NCBI GenBank assembly: GCA_023250775.1
Contig: JAHFAA010000044.1
Span: 5,798 to 14,145 of the forward strand
Reading direction: 5' to 3'
Source of the DNA: Bdellovibrionales bacterium
GTDB taxonomy: Bacteria; Bdellovibrionota; Bacteriovoracia; Bacteriovoracales; Bacteriovoracaceae
Length of the DNA stretch: 8,348 nucleotides
Shown here: in pieces, positions 1-6,266 of the stretch
Layout of the letters: the number at the start of each line of letters is the position of its first letter
How positions within the stretch are numbered: position 1 is the first letter of the stretch
Program-made: the position numbers and the translations under genes
The notes under the pieces: generated by a model
Database searches by the model: none
Seen by the model: only the letters and a program-made list of their open reading frames with translations
Told to the model about the DNA's origin: nothing

Positions 1-1
1 T

Positions 2-511
2 GTCGATTTGGCACGGGCCGGAATTCTTCCTGCACAGTTTTGTTTTGAGGAGCTTTCTCTCTTGCTTTCACCCAAAAATATTCGGCAAGACCATTTTTAC
101 ATACAGCGCAAAGTCAATGAACGTCACGAAGTTATTGGCGTCGATGTCAGTGGTTCAAAAATTGGCGGGGATAAAGAGGATTCTTGGGTTCTCTTTCCCG
201 ACCCCATGGGTGCCACAGGCTCATCTCTTTCCTACGCCGTCGGAAACTATAAAAAAGAAATTAAAGGTAAAGCACGAGGTTTTGTGGCGATGCACCTGAT
301 TGTGACGCCTGAGTATATTAAACGAATGAAAACCGATCATCCGGATATTAAAATCTTTGCCCTACGTTTAGACCGAGGACTTTCTTCGGACAGTATTTTG
401 GCCAGTACACCAGGGTCTCACTGGGAGCAGGAGCGTGGGCTTACCAATAATCATTATATTGTGCCTGGCGCTGGTGGTGTAGGTGAGATATTAAATAATT
501 CCTTCGTTTAA
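2..511 (+). CDS. upp: Uracil phosphoribosyltransferase-like protein, C-terminal part (5' end cut by window)
   Basis: A type I phosphoribosyltransferase that probably converts uracil and PRPP to UMP in cytosolic pyrimidine salvage. The frame is open to the window edge: two codons (Val-Asp) precede the first possible start, a TTG at 8, and the fragment begins inside the conserved 'DLARAG' stretch. The true start therefore lies upstream. In the visible 169 residues, the PRPP loop DPMGATGSS is at about 67-75 (family: DPMLATGGS). 'HPDIKIFALRLD' at about 113-124 matches the strand leading to the base-binding region, and 'YIVPGAGGVGE' at 152-162 matches the family's YIVPGLGDAGD. Two Asp of that loop are replaced by Gly and Glu, the usual RxFGT tail is 'ILNNSFV', and about 20 extra residues precede the loop. 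Fold and PRPP binding are clear; uracil specificity is inferred. hpt follows after 20 nt, which supports a salvage operon. Confidence 0.8.
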   Translation, partial: VDLARAGILPAQFCFEELSLLLSPKNIRQDHFYIQRKVNERHEVIGVDVSGSKIGGDKEDSWVLFPDPMGATGSSLSYAVGNYKKEIKGKARGFVAMHLIVTPEYIKRMKTDHPDIKIFALRLDRGLSSDSILASTPGSHWEQERGLTNNHYIVPGAGGVGEILNNSFV

Positions 512-520
512 ACTTATTCT

Positions 521-525
521 GGGAG
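521..525 (+). promoter_or_regulatory. Ribosome binding site of hpt (GGGAG)
   Basis: GGGAG lies 6 nt before the GTG at 532. It fixes a non-ATG start for hpt, in the 20-nt gap after the preceding phosphoribosyltransferase gene. Confidence 0.6.
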
Positions 526-531
526 CATATT

Positions 532-1053
532 GTGGCGGTAGAAGTTTATATTTCAGAAGATCAGATTAAAAACAAGGTTACCGAATTGGCCTACAAAATT
601 AATGAGGATTTTGCCGGTCAAGAGATCGTTGTCATTTGTGTGTTAAACGGCGCTTTCATGTTCTGCGCAGATCTCGTGCGCGAACTGACCGTTCCGATTA
701 ACATGGAGTTTATTAAGGCCTCGTCGTATGGCGAGGGCACAAATTCTTCTGGCAGCATCAAGTTCGAGGTTGATGTCAAAAATAATTTGGCAGGTAAGAA
801 TGTTTTGATTGTTGAAGACATTGTTGATACCGGGCTGACTCTGACGAAAATAATGGAAAAGCTCAAGGCCCACAATCCTGCCCAAATGAAGCTTGTTTCG
901 CTTCTGTTTAAACCGTCTCGTAATCGTCATCCAGTTAAAATTGATTATTTGGGATTTGAAATCCCCGACAAGTTTGTCATTGGTTACGGGCTTGATTATA
1001 GCAATCGCTTCCGTGAACTTCCTTATATTGGAATTTTCGACGAAGATAATTAG
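532..1053 (+). CDS. hpt: Hypoxanthine (guanine) phosphoribosyltransferase
   Basis: Cytosolic purine salvage enzyme that joins hypoxanthine or guanine to PRPP, giving IMP or GMP. The 173 residues match the usual bacterial length. Visible motifs: 'VLNGAFMF' (37-44, PPi loop region), 'KASSYG' (62-67, flexible loop), and the PRPP loop 'VLIVEDIVDTGLTL' (91-104). In that loop Glu95 and Asp96 contact ribose, and Asp99 corresponds to the catalytic base Asp137 of human HPRT. The purine site is intact: Lys127, Phe148 and Asp155 align with human Lys165, Phe186 and Asp193, and 'GFEIPDKFVIGYGLDY' is very close to the human sequence. The start is GTG at 532, supported by GGGAG 6 nt upstream. It lies 20 nt after the uracil phosphoribosyltransferase-like gene and 9 nt before a sugar kinase, so it is probably co-transcribed with both. 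Confidence 0.95.
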   Translation: MAVEVYISEDQIKNKVTELAYKINEDFAGQEIVVICVLNGAFMFCADLVRELTVPINMEFIKASSYGEGTNSSGSIKFEVDVKNNLAGKNVLIVEDIVDTGLTLTKIMEKLKAHNPAQMKLVSLLFKPSRNRHPVKIDYLGFEIPDKFVIGYGLDYSNRFRELPYIGIFDEDN

Positions 1054-1062
1054 AGAAAATGC

Positions 1063-2094
1063 ATGCAAAAAGTTGAGCAGGTTGGAAGTGTTCGGGTTGA
1101 TCTTTTAGGTGGCACCATTGATCTTCCTCCCATCCAGATGATCCTTCCCCGAGTTGTAACCCTCAACGTCGCTACGACACTCATGGCGCGTGTGACGATT
1201 GAGGAGTTGTCATCATCCGTTATTATCTTCGAGTCTCTCGATTACGATAAGAAAGCAGAATTTCCGCTCAATCTATTTCAAAATTGGGATCAGGATCAAA
1301 ACCCTTTTAAAGAGTTGCAATTTGTTGCCTTGATCGTCTCGCTCTTTTGTCCCCAAAAAGGTCTGCGTGTTACTCTGGAATCCGGCTCGCCACCCGGTGC
1401 AGGACTCGGTGGTTCCTCGGCCATGGGAATCACTTTATTTCGCGCTTTGGGAAAATTTTACCGACAAAAGTTGCCAAAAAAAGAAATCTTTCTAAAAGTT
1501 AATGCCCTCGAGTCAAAAATTTTAAATAGGGGACCTGCCGGATATCAAGATTATTTTCCCGCCCTCTATGGTGGAATTCTCGCTCTGAAGCCAATCCCAG
1601 GTGACATCGTTGTTGAACAACTCTTTACTGAAGAATTAAAGTCCATTTTGGAACAGCGATTGACTCTTATTTATAGTGGTGAAACACGTTTGTCGGGAAT
1701 TAATAATTGGGAAGTTTATAAAAAGTTTTTTGATGGCGATAAGGCCATTCGAAATGGGCTAGGTGAAATTGCCGAATTATCCTATAATGCCCACAGTGCG
1801 ATTCTGAAGCGTGATTACGATTCTCTTTTTTCGCTCATTATTAAAGAAGGTCAAGCACGCGCACGACTTTTTCCAAATATCTTGTCGTCCAGAATGCAAA
1901 GCTTTGAAAGTGAGTTGAGCAAATGTTCCAAAAACTCTGGAGTTAAAGTTTGCGGAGCGGGTGGGGGCGGATGTTTCTTGGCCATCCATGGTGTGGGAGA
2001 GCGACCTTTGATCGAAGATCTAATCATGAAGCAAAAGCAAAATTTACGAGCTCTGAATTTTCAAGTTATGCCACCAGAGGCCCATGAGTCTTAG
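1063..2094 (+). CDS. GHMP-family sugar kinase (galactokinase / heptose-7-phosphate kinase type)
   Basis: A 343-residue cytosolic small-molecule kinase using ATP. All three GHMP signatures are present. The N-terminal 'GSVRVDLLGGTIDLPP' (8-23) matches the sugar-kinase 'PxRVDLAGGxTDLPP' substrate motif. The phosphate-binding loop is 'GSPPGAGLGGSSAMG' (108-122). The C-terminal 'VCGAGGGGCFLAI' (296-308) closes the nucleotide site. 'GPAGYQDYFPALYGG' (157-171) carries Asp163, the position of the catalytic Asp in anomeric sugar kinases. This fits kinases acting on C1 of a sugar, such as HddA-like heptose-7-phosphate kinases, L-fucokinase or galactokinase, better than mevalonate or homoserine kinases. 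The exact substrate cannot be read, and no heptose or galactose pathway gene is in view. The start ATG at 1063 puts the substrate motif at the usual distance from the N-terminus; the ribosome site (AGAGA just after the hpt stop) is weak. The 3' end overlaps the next gene by 11 nt, which suggests translational coupling. Confidence 0.88.
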   Translation: MQKVEQVGSVRVDLLGGTIDLPPIQMILPRVVTLNVATTLMARVTIEELSSSVIIFESLDYDKKAEFPLNLFQNWDQDQNPFKELQFVALIVSLFCPQKGLRVTLESGSPPGAGLGGSSAMGITLFRALGKFYRQKLPKKEIFLKVNALESKILNRGPAGYQDYFPALYGGILALKPIPGDIVVEQLFTEELKSILEQRLTLIYSGETRLSGINNWEVYKKFFDGDKAIRNGLGEIAELSYNAHSAILKRDYDSLFSLIIKEGQARARLFPNILSSRMQSFESELSKCSKNSGVKVCGAGGGGCFLAIHGVGERPLIEDLIMKQKQNLRALNFQVMPPEAHES

Positions 2095-3031
2095 ACGTAA
2101 TATTGCTGGCATGAGCATGAAAGGTGGTCGCAAAGATAACTTTTTCTTTTGCCTGCTTGAATATTTTGTCGATGACGAACGTTGGTTTTTGCGCTCTCTT
2201 CTTCAAGTGAAAGATGAAGAAGATTTACCTGGCGATGAGGCCATTCGAGAATGGATCAAACAATACGATATTAAACAATTGGTGCTTGATTTTCCTCTTA
2301 CCAATCCACCCTGCCATGAATGTAAGTTGAATTGTCCCGGAGCTTTCAAGTGTCCCATCCCGGCCGTGAGTGAGATTAGAACCAGAATAGATCGACTGCT
2401 TCAAGAAGATCGTGAAAAATTAGAAAAATATCCCAAAGGATATGAGCAGGATAGAAATAATGATGATCTGGTTCAACATGGGAGAGACTGGCATTCTAAA
2501 ATTCCCACAACTCATATTCTTTCACGCTCCTTTAAGAGACGTTTAAAAAGAGGGCTCCTTCCTTATTGGAACAGACCTTTGGATTATGTCATTTGGACAC
2601 ATTATTACGATGCACTCCTTCGAATTTTTAATCAAACTTATGACAGTTTTGGCAACACCTCACTTGTCATTATCAGCCGCTTTTCTTATCTACGACGGCA
2701 TTTTCCCGCAGATTTAGAATTGCTCGAAGGGCATATCCTGTTGGTATTGATTGAAATGTTGCGTGCCGGCCTTGTCAGTCGGAATGATCTGCAAAATCTT
2801 TATGATATAGAACTTGGGAAGAGTGCGCGTTTAGGAATTATTCAGGCGCTGGAGAAAAAACTGAATGTCTTTATCTACGAACACGATCTTGAAATTTTGG
2901 TGAAACAACCTCGTGCATTTGAATCTTTTTTGATGGCGGTCTCTGGTATATGTCTGCATCAAAAACAAACGCGCCCTTTGCCTCCATGGGTGGGGAAAGA
3001 GAGTGATAGCTTTATTATTCCAATTTTCTAG
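2084..3031 (+). CDS. Uncharacterised protein with CX2CX3CX5C cluster; possible DUF429-like RNase H fold
   Basis: I do not recognise this 315-residue protein with certainty. The start ATG at 2084 lies within the kinase gene, with AGAGG 3 nt upstream; later in-frame ATGs at 2111 and 2117 have no visible ribosome site. Seen directly: a beta-rich N-terminus (5-42), the strand 'QLVLDFPL' (65-72) followed at once by Cys77, Cys80, Cys84 and Cys90, a charged middle (97-160), a mostly helical second half, and a C-terminus 'FESFLMAVSGICLHQ' then 'DSFIIPIF'. The 'LDFPL' strand and the C-terminal helix plus 'IIP' ending resemble DUF429 proteins, predicted RNase H-like nucleases ('DxPL', 'FDAllaA', 'EGWIxxP'). 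The first-strand Asp expected there is not present (the segment reads 'GMSMKGG'), so activity is doubtful. The cysteines could bind zinc or iron-sulfur. There is no signal peptide or membrane segment. Tight overlap with the GHMP kinase suggests a linked role. Confidence 0.75.
   Translation: MSLRRNIAGMSMKGGRKDNFFFCLLEYFVDDERWFLRSLLQVKDEEDLPGDEAIREWIKQYDIKQLVLDFPLTNPPCHECKLNCPGAFKCPIPAVSEIRTRIDRLLQEDREKLEKYPKGYEQDRNNDDLVQHGRDWHSKIPTTHILSRSFKRRLKRGLLPYWNRPLDYVIWTHYYDALLRIFNQTYDSFGNTSLVIISRFSYLRRHFPADLELLEGHILLVLIEMLRAGLVSRNDLQNLYDIELGKSARLGIIQALEKKLNVFIYEHDLEILVKQPRAFESFLMAVSGICLHQKQTRPLPPWVGKESDSFIIPIF
3028..3031. other. Shared CTAG stop of two convergent genes
   Basis: The palindrome CTAG gives TAG to the + strand cysteine-cluster gene (3029-3031) and TAG to the - strand membrane-protein gene (3028-3030), so the two coding regions meet tail to tail with a 4-nt overlap. 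There is no room for a separate terminator, and I see no GC-rich hairpin with a T-tract just beyond either stop. Confidence 0.85.
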
Positions 3032-3531
3032 GAAGATTTTTTGCTTGCGGGAAGAACAGGGTAAATGTGCAGGCCCCAGGCGACAAAGAAGAAGAAAAAT
3101 CCCTGAAGAATGAAAAGAGTGCCATAGACCGGCCAATCCTTAAAAACAACATAACCCATAAGTGGAGCCAAAAATGTTGCCGTCCAGGAAAGCATTTTTA
3201 TGTAAATGTGAGCGAAACGTTTTTTGAAAACAAAGAAAGTGTCGATCATAAAGTGAAAGACAAGATAAAGGCCAAGGATCAAGAGCACACCATGAACAAC
3301 GGTGGTATAGAGTTGTTCCTTGAAATTCAGGGGGACTTCAAATTCTACACCCTGTTTTTTGTAAACGAGCTTCAGAAGAATCATCGCTTGATCAAAATTT
3401 TTATTAAATAATGCTGGGGTGGTAAATTTATCGTAGAGATATTTTGATAACTCAAGGTCACCTAAAAAACACAACGCTACGGCCACATAGCGATAGGTTT
3501 TTTCACCGAGTTTGTTATATAGTTCTCTCAT
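3028..3531 (-). CDS. Unknown small integral membrane protein (about three membrane segments)
   Basis: Family not recognised. From the ATG at 3531 the product is 167 residues. It has a soluble, charged N-terminal 72 residues (predicted mostly helical, with 'CFLGDLELSKYLYDKF' near the start), then hydrophobic stretches at about 75-101, 113-130 and 134-156. The last contains five consecutive Phe (145-149), and a short Lys/Ser tail 'ASKKSS' follows. Basic residues flank the segments ('FKKRF' at 102-106), consistent with an inner-membrane protein. The frame is open further up to a TTG at 3573, but that start would overlap the divergent gene and has AGGA only 1 nt away. The ATG is preferred, although its own ribosome site is poor (GAAG, 2 nt away). 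The gene stands alone on its strand, divergent from the CaCA-like transporter. A shared role is possible but not shown. Confidence 0.65.
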   Translation of the reverse strand: MRELYNKLGEKTYRYVAVALCFLGDLELSKYLYDKFTTPALFNKNFDQAMILLKLVYKKQGVEFEVPLNFKEQLYTTVVHGVLLILGLYLVFHFMIDTFFVFKKRFAHIYIKMLSWTATFLAPLMGYVVFKDWPVYGTLFILQGFFFFFVAWGLHIYPVLPASKKSS

Positions 3532-3561
3532 AACTTCAGCTAAAAGTATGGGATAACTCAG
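3532..3561. promoter_or_regulatory. 30-nt divergent intergenic region between two membrane-protein genes
   Basis: This gap must serve both directions, so promoter elements probably extend into coding sequence. For the - strand gene there is a weak sigma70-like match: CATACT on the - strand at 3550-3545 (-10, 4 of 6), with TTGCAG at 3573-3568 (-35, 3 of 6) and a 17-nt spacer. This would give a very short leader before the ATG at 3531. For the + strand gene, TATAGT at 3518-3523 could be a -10, without a good -35. GGGA at 3550-3553, 8 nt before the ATG at 3562, is its only candidate ribosome site. Confidence 0.25.
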
Positions 3562-4476
3562 ATGCTTCTGCAAGTCCTATTGTTGTTATTATCCCCGGTC
3601 ATCATGCTTCTTGCGGCCAATCTTTTAATCAACGCAACTGAAAAAATTTGTCTTCATTTGCAACTGTCTTTTTTTGGTATGAGTGCCCTTGTTTTCGGTT
3701 TTGCACTTTCGTTGCCTCGTTTATTACATGCCCAGATGGCGGTGGCACAGGGAGATGTCGGAAAGGGTCTTGGAGTTGTGGTTGGCGCACTGGTTTGCAC
3801 TTTATTTCTGAACTATGGGATGGCGGGATTATTTGGTCGACTGTTAATTTTACGTCGTGAAATATACCTGCAGTTTTTATTTCAGCTCGGTGCTATTTTT
3901 CTCTTGGGGCTTTTTTTTGTGCTCGGTTATTTTCAAATCGTGGCCGGCCTCATCTTGCTGACGTTTTTTATCTTCTATCTTTTTTTTCTGCCAGTCAGAG
4001 ACTCGAACAAAATGATGCTGCGGACGAAAGTTTCCCCAGGTGTTTGGGGGAAATTTATTGTTGGGCTGATAGGTCTTTATGCCGGGGAAGAAATTCTAAC
4101 TTTGAAAAGTATGCAAATGGGGGCCGGGCCAGACATCTCTTCTTTTGTGCTCTCTATGATGACTGTTGGATTTGCCATCACTTTTCCTCAGTTATTGGTT
4201 TCCTTGATGGCCATGGCCCAGAAAAAGAATACGGATTTTGTTATCGGTAATATTGTTGGCGCAAATATTTTTACCACATGTTTGGTTTTCGGTTCTTTAT
4301 GTTTTTACAACATCGATTTTCACCGAGCTTTTTTTGTGGAGTGGATCGTTTTGCTTTTGGCGGCGGTGTTTCTTGTTGGGTTGGTGAAGATGAAAACAAA
4401 TTTTTATAAAATAAGCGGAATTATTTTTTTAACCACTTACTTTAGTCTGATATTTTATTGGTCGGCCTATGGATAG
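3562..4476 (+). CDS. CaCA-superfamily (sodium/calcium exchanger-like) membrane protein with degenerate ion-binding repeats
   Basis: A 304-residue, very hydrophobic protein with about ten predicted membrane segments, the size and layout of bacterial YrbG/CaCA exchangers. These are inner-membrane antiporters that usually exchange Ca2+ for Na+ or H+. Both alpha-repeats can be recognised. Repeat 1 is 'GFALSLPRLLHAQMAVAQGD' (46-65), ending in 'GVVVGAL' (71-77). Repeat 2 is 'GFAITFPQLLVSLMAMAQ' (203-220), ending in 'GNIVGANIF' (229-237). The family pattern is GTSxPE followed by GNxxGSNxxN. The ion-coordinating Glu is Arg53 in repeat 1 and Gln210 in repeat 2, and repeat 1 also lacks both Asn of the GN/SN motif. 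Fold membership is fairly clear, but ordinary Ca2+ exchange is doubtful. 'GLYAGEEILT' (171-180) places two Glu at the start of the second half. The start ATG at 3562 leaves 30 nt to the divergent gene. The gene ends 6 nt from the convergent smpB, with no visible terminator. Confidence 0.7.
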   Translation: MLLQVLLLLLSPVIMLLAANLLINATEKICLHLQLSFFGMSALVFGFALSLPRLLHAQMAVAQGDVGKGLGVVVGALVCTLFLNYGMAGLFGRLLILRREIYLQFLFQLGAIFLLGLFFVLGYFQIVAGLILLTFFIFYLFFLPVRDSNKMMLRTKVSPGVWGKFIVGLIGLYAGEEILTLKSMQMGAGPDISSFVLSMMTVGFAITFPQLLVSLMAMAQKKNTDFVIGNIVGANIFTTCLVFGSLCFYNIDFHRAFFVEWIVLLLAAVFLVGLVKMKTNFYKISGIIFLTTYFSLIFYWSAYG

Positions 4477-4482
4477 GATGTG

Positions 4483-4938
4483 CTACTCATCATAAGAGCC
4501 ACGTCGCAAACGTCTTTCGACATCTTTCTTGGCCGTATCGGCACGTTTGTCATAATTCTTTTTGCCTTTGGCCAAAGCGATTTCCAGCTTCACAATCGAA
4601 TTTTTAAAATAGATTTTAGTAGGGATGATCGTCATTCCCTGGGCCTGTGCCTTATGTTGTAAATACGTTAATTCTTTTTTATTCAATAACAGCTTACGTT
4701 TTCGACTCTCTTCGTGGTTATTAATATTTCCAAACTCATAGTGGGGAATGTTGATGTTGTAGGCCCACGCTTCGCCCTGTTCATCAAGAGAGATGTGGGC
4801 CTCACTCAACGAACACTTTCCAAGGCGAAGAGTTTTTACTTCTGTTCCAACGAGAACAATACCAGTTTCAAATTTCTCAAGAATAGAAAAGTCGTAACCG
4901 GCGCGCTTATTACTTGCAATGATTTTAATTCCACTCAT
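4483..4938 (-). CDS. smpB: SsrA-binding protein SmpB
   Basis: SmpB binds tmRNA and delivers it to stalled ribosomes, where trans-translation frees the ribosome and tags the incomplete protein for breakdown. At 151 residues it has the usual length. Visible signatures: 'NKRAGYDFSILEKFETGIVL' (10-29), 'GTEVKTLRLGKCSL' (31-44), 'YNINIPHYEFGN' (60-71), 'RKRKLLLNKKEL' (79-90), 'GMTIIPTKIYFKN' (101-113), and 'LAKGKKNYDKR' (122-132). A basic C-terminal tail 'KKDVERRLRR' (137-146) enters the decoding site and mRNA channel in the family. The barrel and tail both look complete. The ATG overlaps the stop of the upstream outer-membrane protein gene as TAATG, with no clear ribosome site of its own, so translational re-initiation is likely. 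The tmRNA gene ssrA, which sometimes lies nearby, is not in the window. Confidence 0.97.
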   Translation of the reverse strand: MSGIKIIASNKRAGYDFSILEKFETGIVLVGTEVKTLRLGKCSLSEAHISLDEQGEAWAYNINIPHYEFGNINNHEESRKRKLLLNKKELTYLQHKAQAQGMTIIPTKIYFKNSIVKLEIALAKGKKNYDKRADTAKKDVERRLRRGSYDE

Positions 4939-4954
4939 TAAAATACTATTTTAA
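4938..4954. repeat. 17-bp perfect palindrome at the outer-membrane protein/smpB junction
   Basis: TTAAAATA-C-TATTTTAA: two 8-bp arms around one base. It covers the last codons and stop of the outer-membrane protein gene and touches the smpB start codon. With a one-base centre it cannot fold as a normal RNA hairpin, so any function would be as a DNA site. It also encodes the C-terminal 'KIVF', whose last Phe is typical of outer-membrane barrels, so coincidence is possible. Confidence 0.5.
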
Positions 4955-6254
4955 GGCCGAGAGATGCCATGTAAACATTCCCTCCGATTTTATAACCTGG
5001 AGCACCTATTTTTGAGCCGCCTGCGCCATTTTCTTGGTTCGCTGTTTTTACAACGGTACGTTCTTCCAGTTGGTGCCACTGAAAAGATCCGGCAATTTCC
5101 ATCGGAAAATTAGAAAATGCTGTGTTCCATTTTAGGCCAGTCGTGAAAATAGTTGTATTGCTGTCAATGGAATTGCCGGAACCACTGAAATCACCTTTGA
5201 GAGGAGTGGGACGATAGGCAACTCCGCCCATCACAGACAAGGCATCAACAATGTTCCATTGAAAACCAACTTTGGGCAGCAAAATATTTTTCGTCTGGAC
5301 ATGTTCATAATTGTCAGACGATTTAACCGAGGCCCTTTGAGTAATTCGAACCAGAGGTGTTTGATAATGTTCCCACATCTGATATTCCAAAAGTCCCATG
5401 AAAGAAAGGCGATCGCCTTTTCGTTGTAATCCCAAGCGGAAGATGGTCGGGTCATAGTATGGTAGTGAAGCGACTTCGATGTCGAAAGGAATTGGTGGGT
5501 CAGAAGTATCTCCCATCATATTGGCATCAAGATTAGATTTCATTTCCTGTTTAAAGGCGAAGTAGGTCGCCCAATTTTCTAATTTGTAGGCGATGCTCGC
5601 AAGTGCTGCGAGAGAGGGAGCTACTTTGGCCTTAGCGGAAGCCGACGAGCCATAGGGAGTTCCTGTGATGGAGGCTTGGGCGCTCATGTCTGCACGGACT
5701 TGAAAGCCCACAAAGGTACCTAAGCTGAAGGCCAAGTTTGGAGTAAGAGGATGTGCATATTGCAAGAAGGCCTCAGTTCTCTTGTAGCGTGCATGGTAAA
5801 AAACATATTCAGGCAGAGTCGGATGTCCGGTGTTTGTCTCAATAAAACTTCCCATCGGGGCAAAGAGATTGAAGACGATATTCCCGGCACCGGGATAGCG
5901 AACAGGAAGAATGACGTGAAGGCTGGTGTGGCGAAATTCACCGTACTCAGTATTGACGTTGCCATTTTGAGTGGCACCCGAATAGTTGGTTGAATTTTTT
6001 ACCACGATATTAGTGATGGGGTATAAATCATGATTGACGTAGTCGTAGCTGGCGTTAAGCGAAAGTTTGTCGCTAAAAGCAGACAGGGCCCCTGCGTAAT
6101 AGGCATTCGCAGGATCTGAAAAGTCGGTGTTGGCCTGAGAACCTACGGCCGAGGTTGAGGGACTTGCTCCAAAAAATTCAGGGAAGCTTGCATAGGAATT
6201 TTGTCCGGACATAGCAAGCAGCATTACAACCATAATTGTATAAAATAATTTCAT
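4938..6254 (-). CDS. FadL/OmpP1-like outer-membrane beta-barrel protein
   Basis: A 438-residue exported protein. Residues 1-22 form a signal peptide: Lys2, a hydrophobic core at 4-15, and a likely cleavage after 'SYA' before 'SFPE'. The mature protein starts with 'FPEFFGASPSTSAVG' and a segment about 'ANTDFSDPANAYYAGAL', like the FadL/OmpP1/TodX region where the plug domain precedes 'NPA'. The rest shows alternating hydrophobic/polar strands rich in aromatic residues and Gly, and it ends '...LGLKIVF' with the C-terminal Phe recognised by the BAM machinery. FadL-type proteins let fatty acids or other hydrophobic molecules cross the outer membrane; the substrate here is unknown, and another porin-like barrel family is possible. 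The start ATG at 6254 gives the intact signal peptide; its ribosome site is weak. It sits 12 nt after rsmA and overlaps smpB by one base, so it appears embedded in a translation-related operon. Confidence 0.72.
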   Translation of the reverse strand: MKLFYTIMVVMLLAMSGQNSYASFPEFFGASPSTSAVGSQANTDFSDPANAYYAGALSAFSDKLSLNASYDYVNHDLYPITNIVVKNSTNYSGATQNGNVNTEYGEFRHTSLHVILPVRYPGAGNIVFNLFAPMGSFIETNTGHPTLPEYVFYHARYKRTEAFLQYAHPLTPNLAFSLGTFVGFQVRADMSAQASITGTPYGSSASAKAKVAPSLAALASIAYKLENWATYFAFKQEMKSNLDANMMGDTSDPPIPFDIEVASLPYYDPTIFRLGLQRKGDRLSFMGLLEYQMWEHYQTPLVRITQRASVKSSDNYEHVQTKNILLPKVGFQWNIVDALSVMGGVAYRPTPLKGDFSGSGNSIDSNTTIFTTGLKWNTAFSNFPMEIAGSFQWHQLEERTVVKTANQENGAGGSKIGAPGYKIGGNVYMASLGLKIVF

Positions 6255-6266
6255 AGGACACTCACT

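Noticed and set aside
643..1068. 141-codon open frame on the - strand opposite hpt
   Set aside because: It lies entirely antisense to a textbook hpt gene, its translation shows no known motif, and no ribosome site or operon context supports it.
3067..3411. 114-codon open frame on the + strand opposite the small membrane protein
   Set aside because: Its product is a Lys/Asn-rich shadow of the opposite strand. The - strand reading gives clear membrane segments and a compact fit between neighbours, so that strand is the better call.
3532..3573. TTG start at 3573 for the small membrane protein
   Set aside because: It would overlap the divergent transporter gene, and its nearest AGGA is only 1 nt away. 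The ATG at 3531 gives a cleaner divergent arrangement.
3911..3918. Run of eight T in the exchanger gene as a possible phase-variable or frameshift site
   Set aside because: The frame is intact through it, and the gene is rich in Phe/Leu codons with many T runs (another at 4424-4430). Nothing distinguishes this one.
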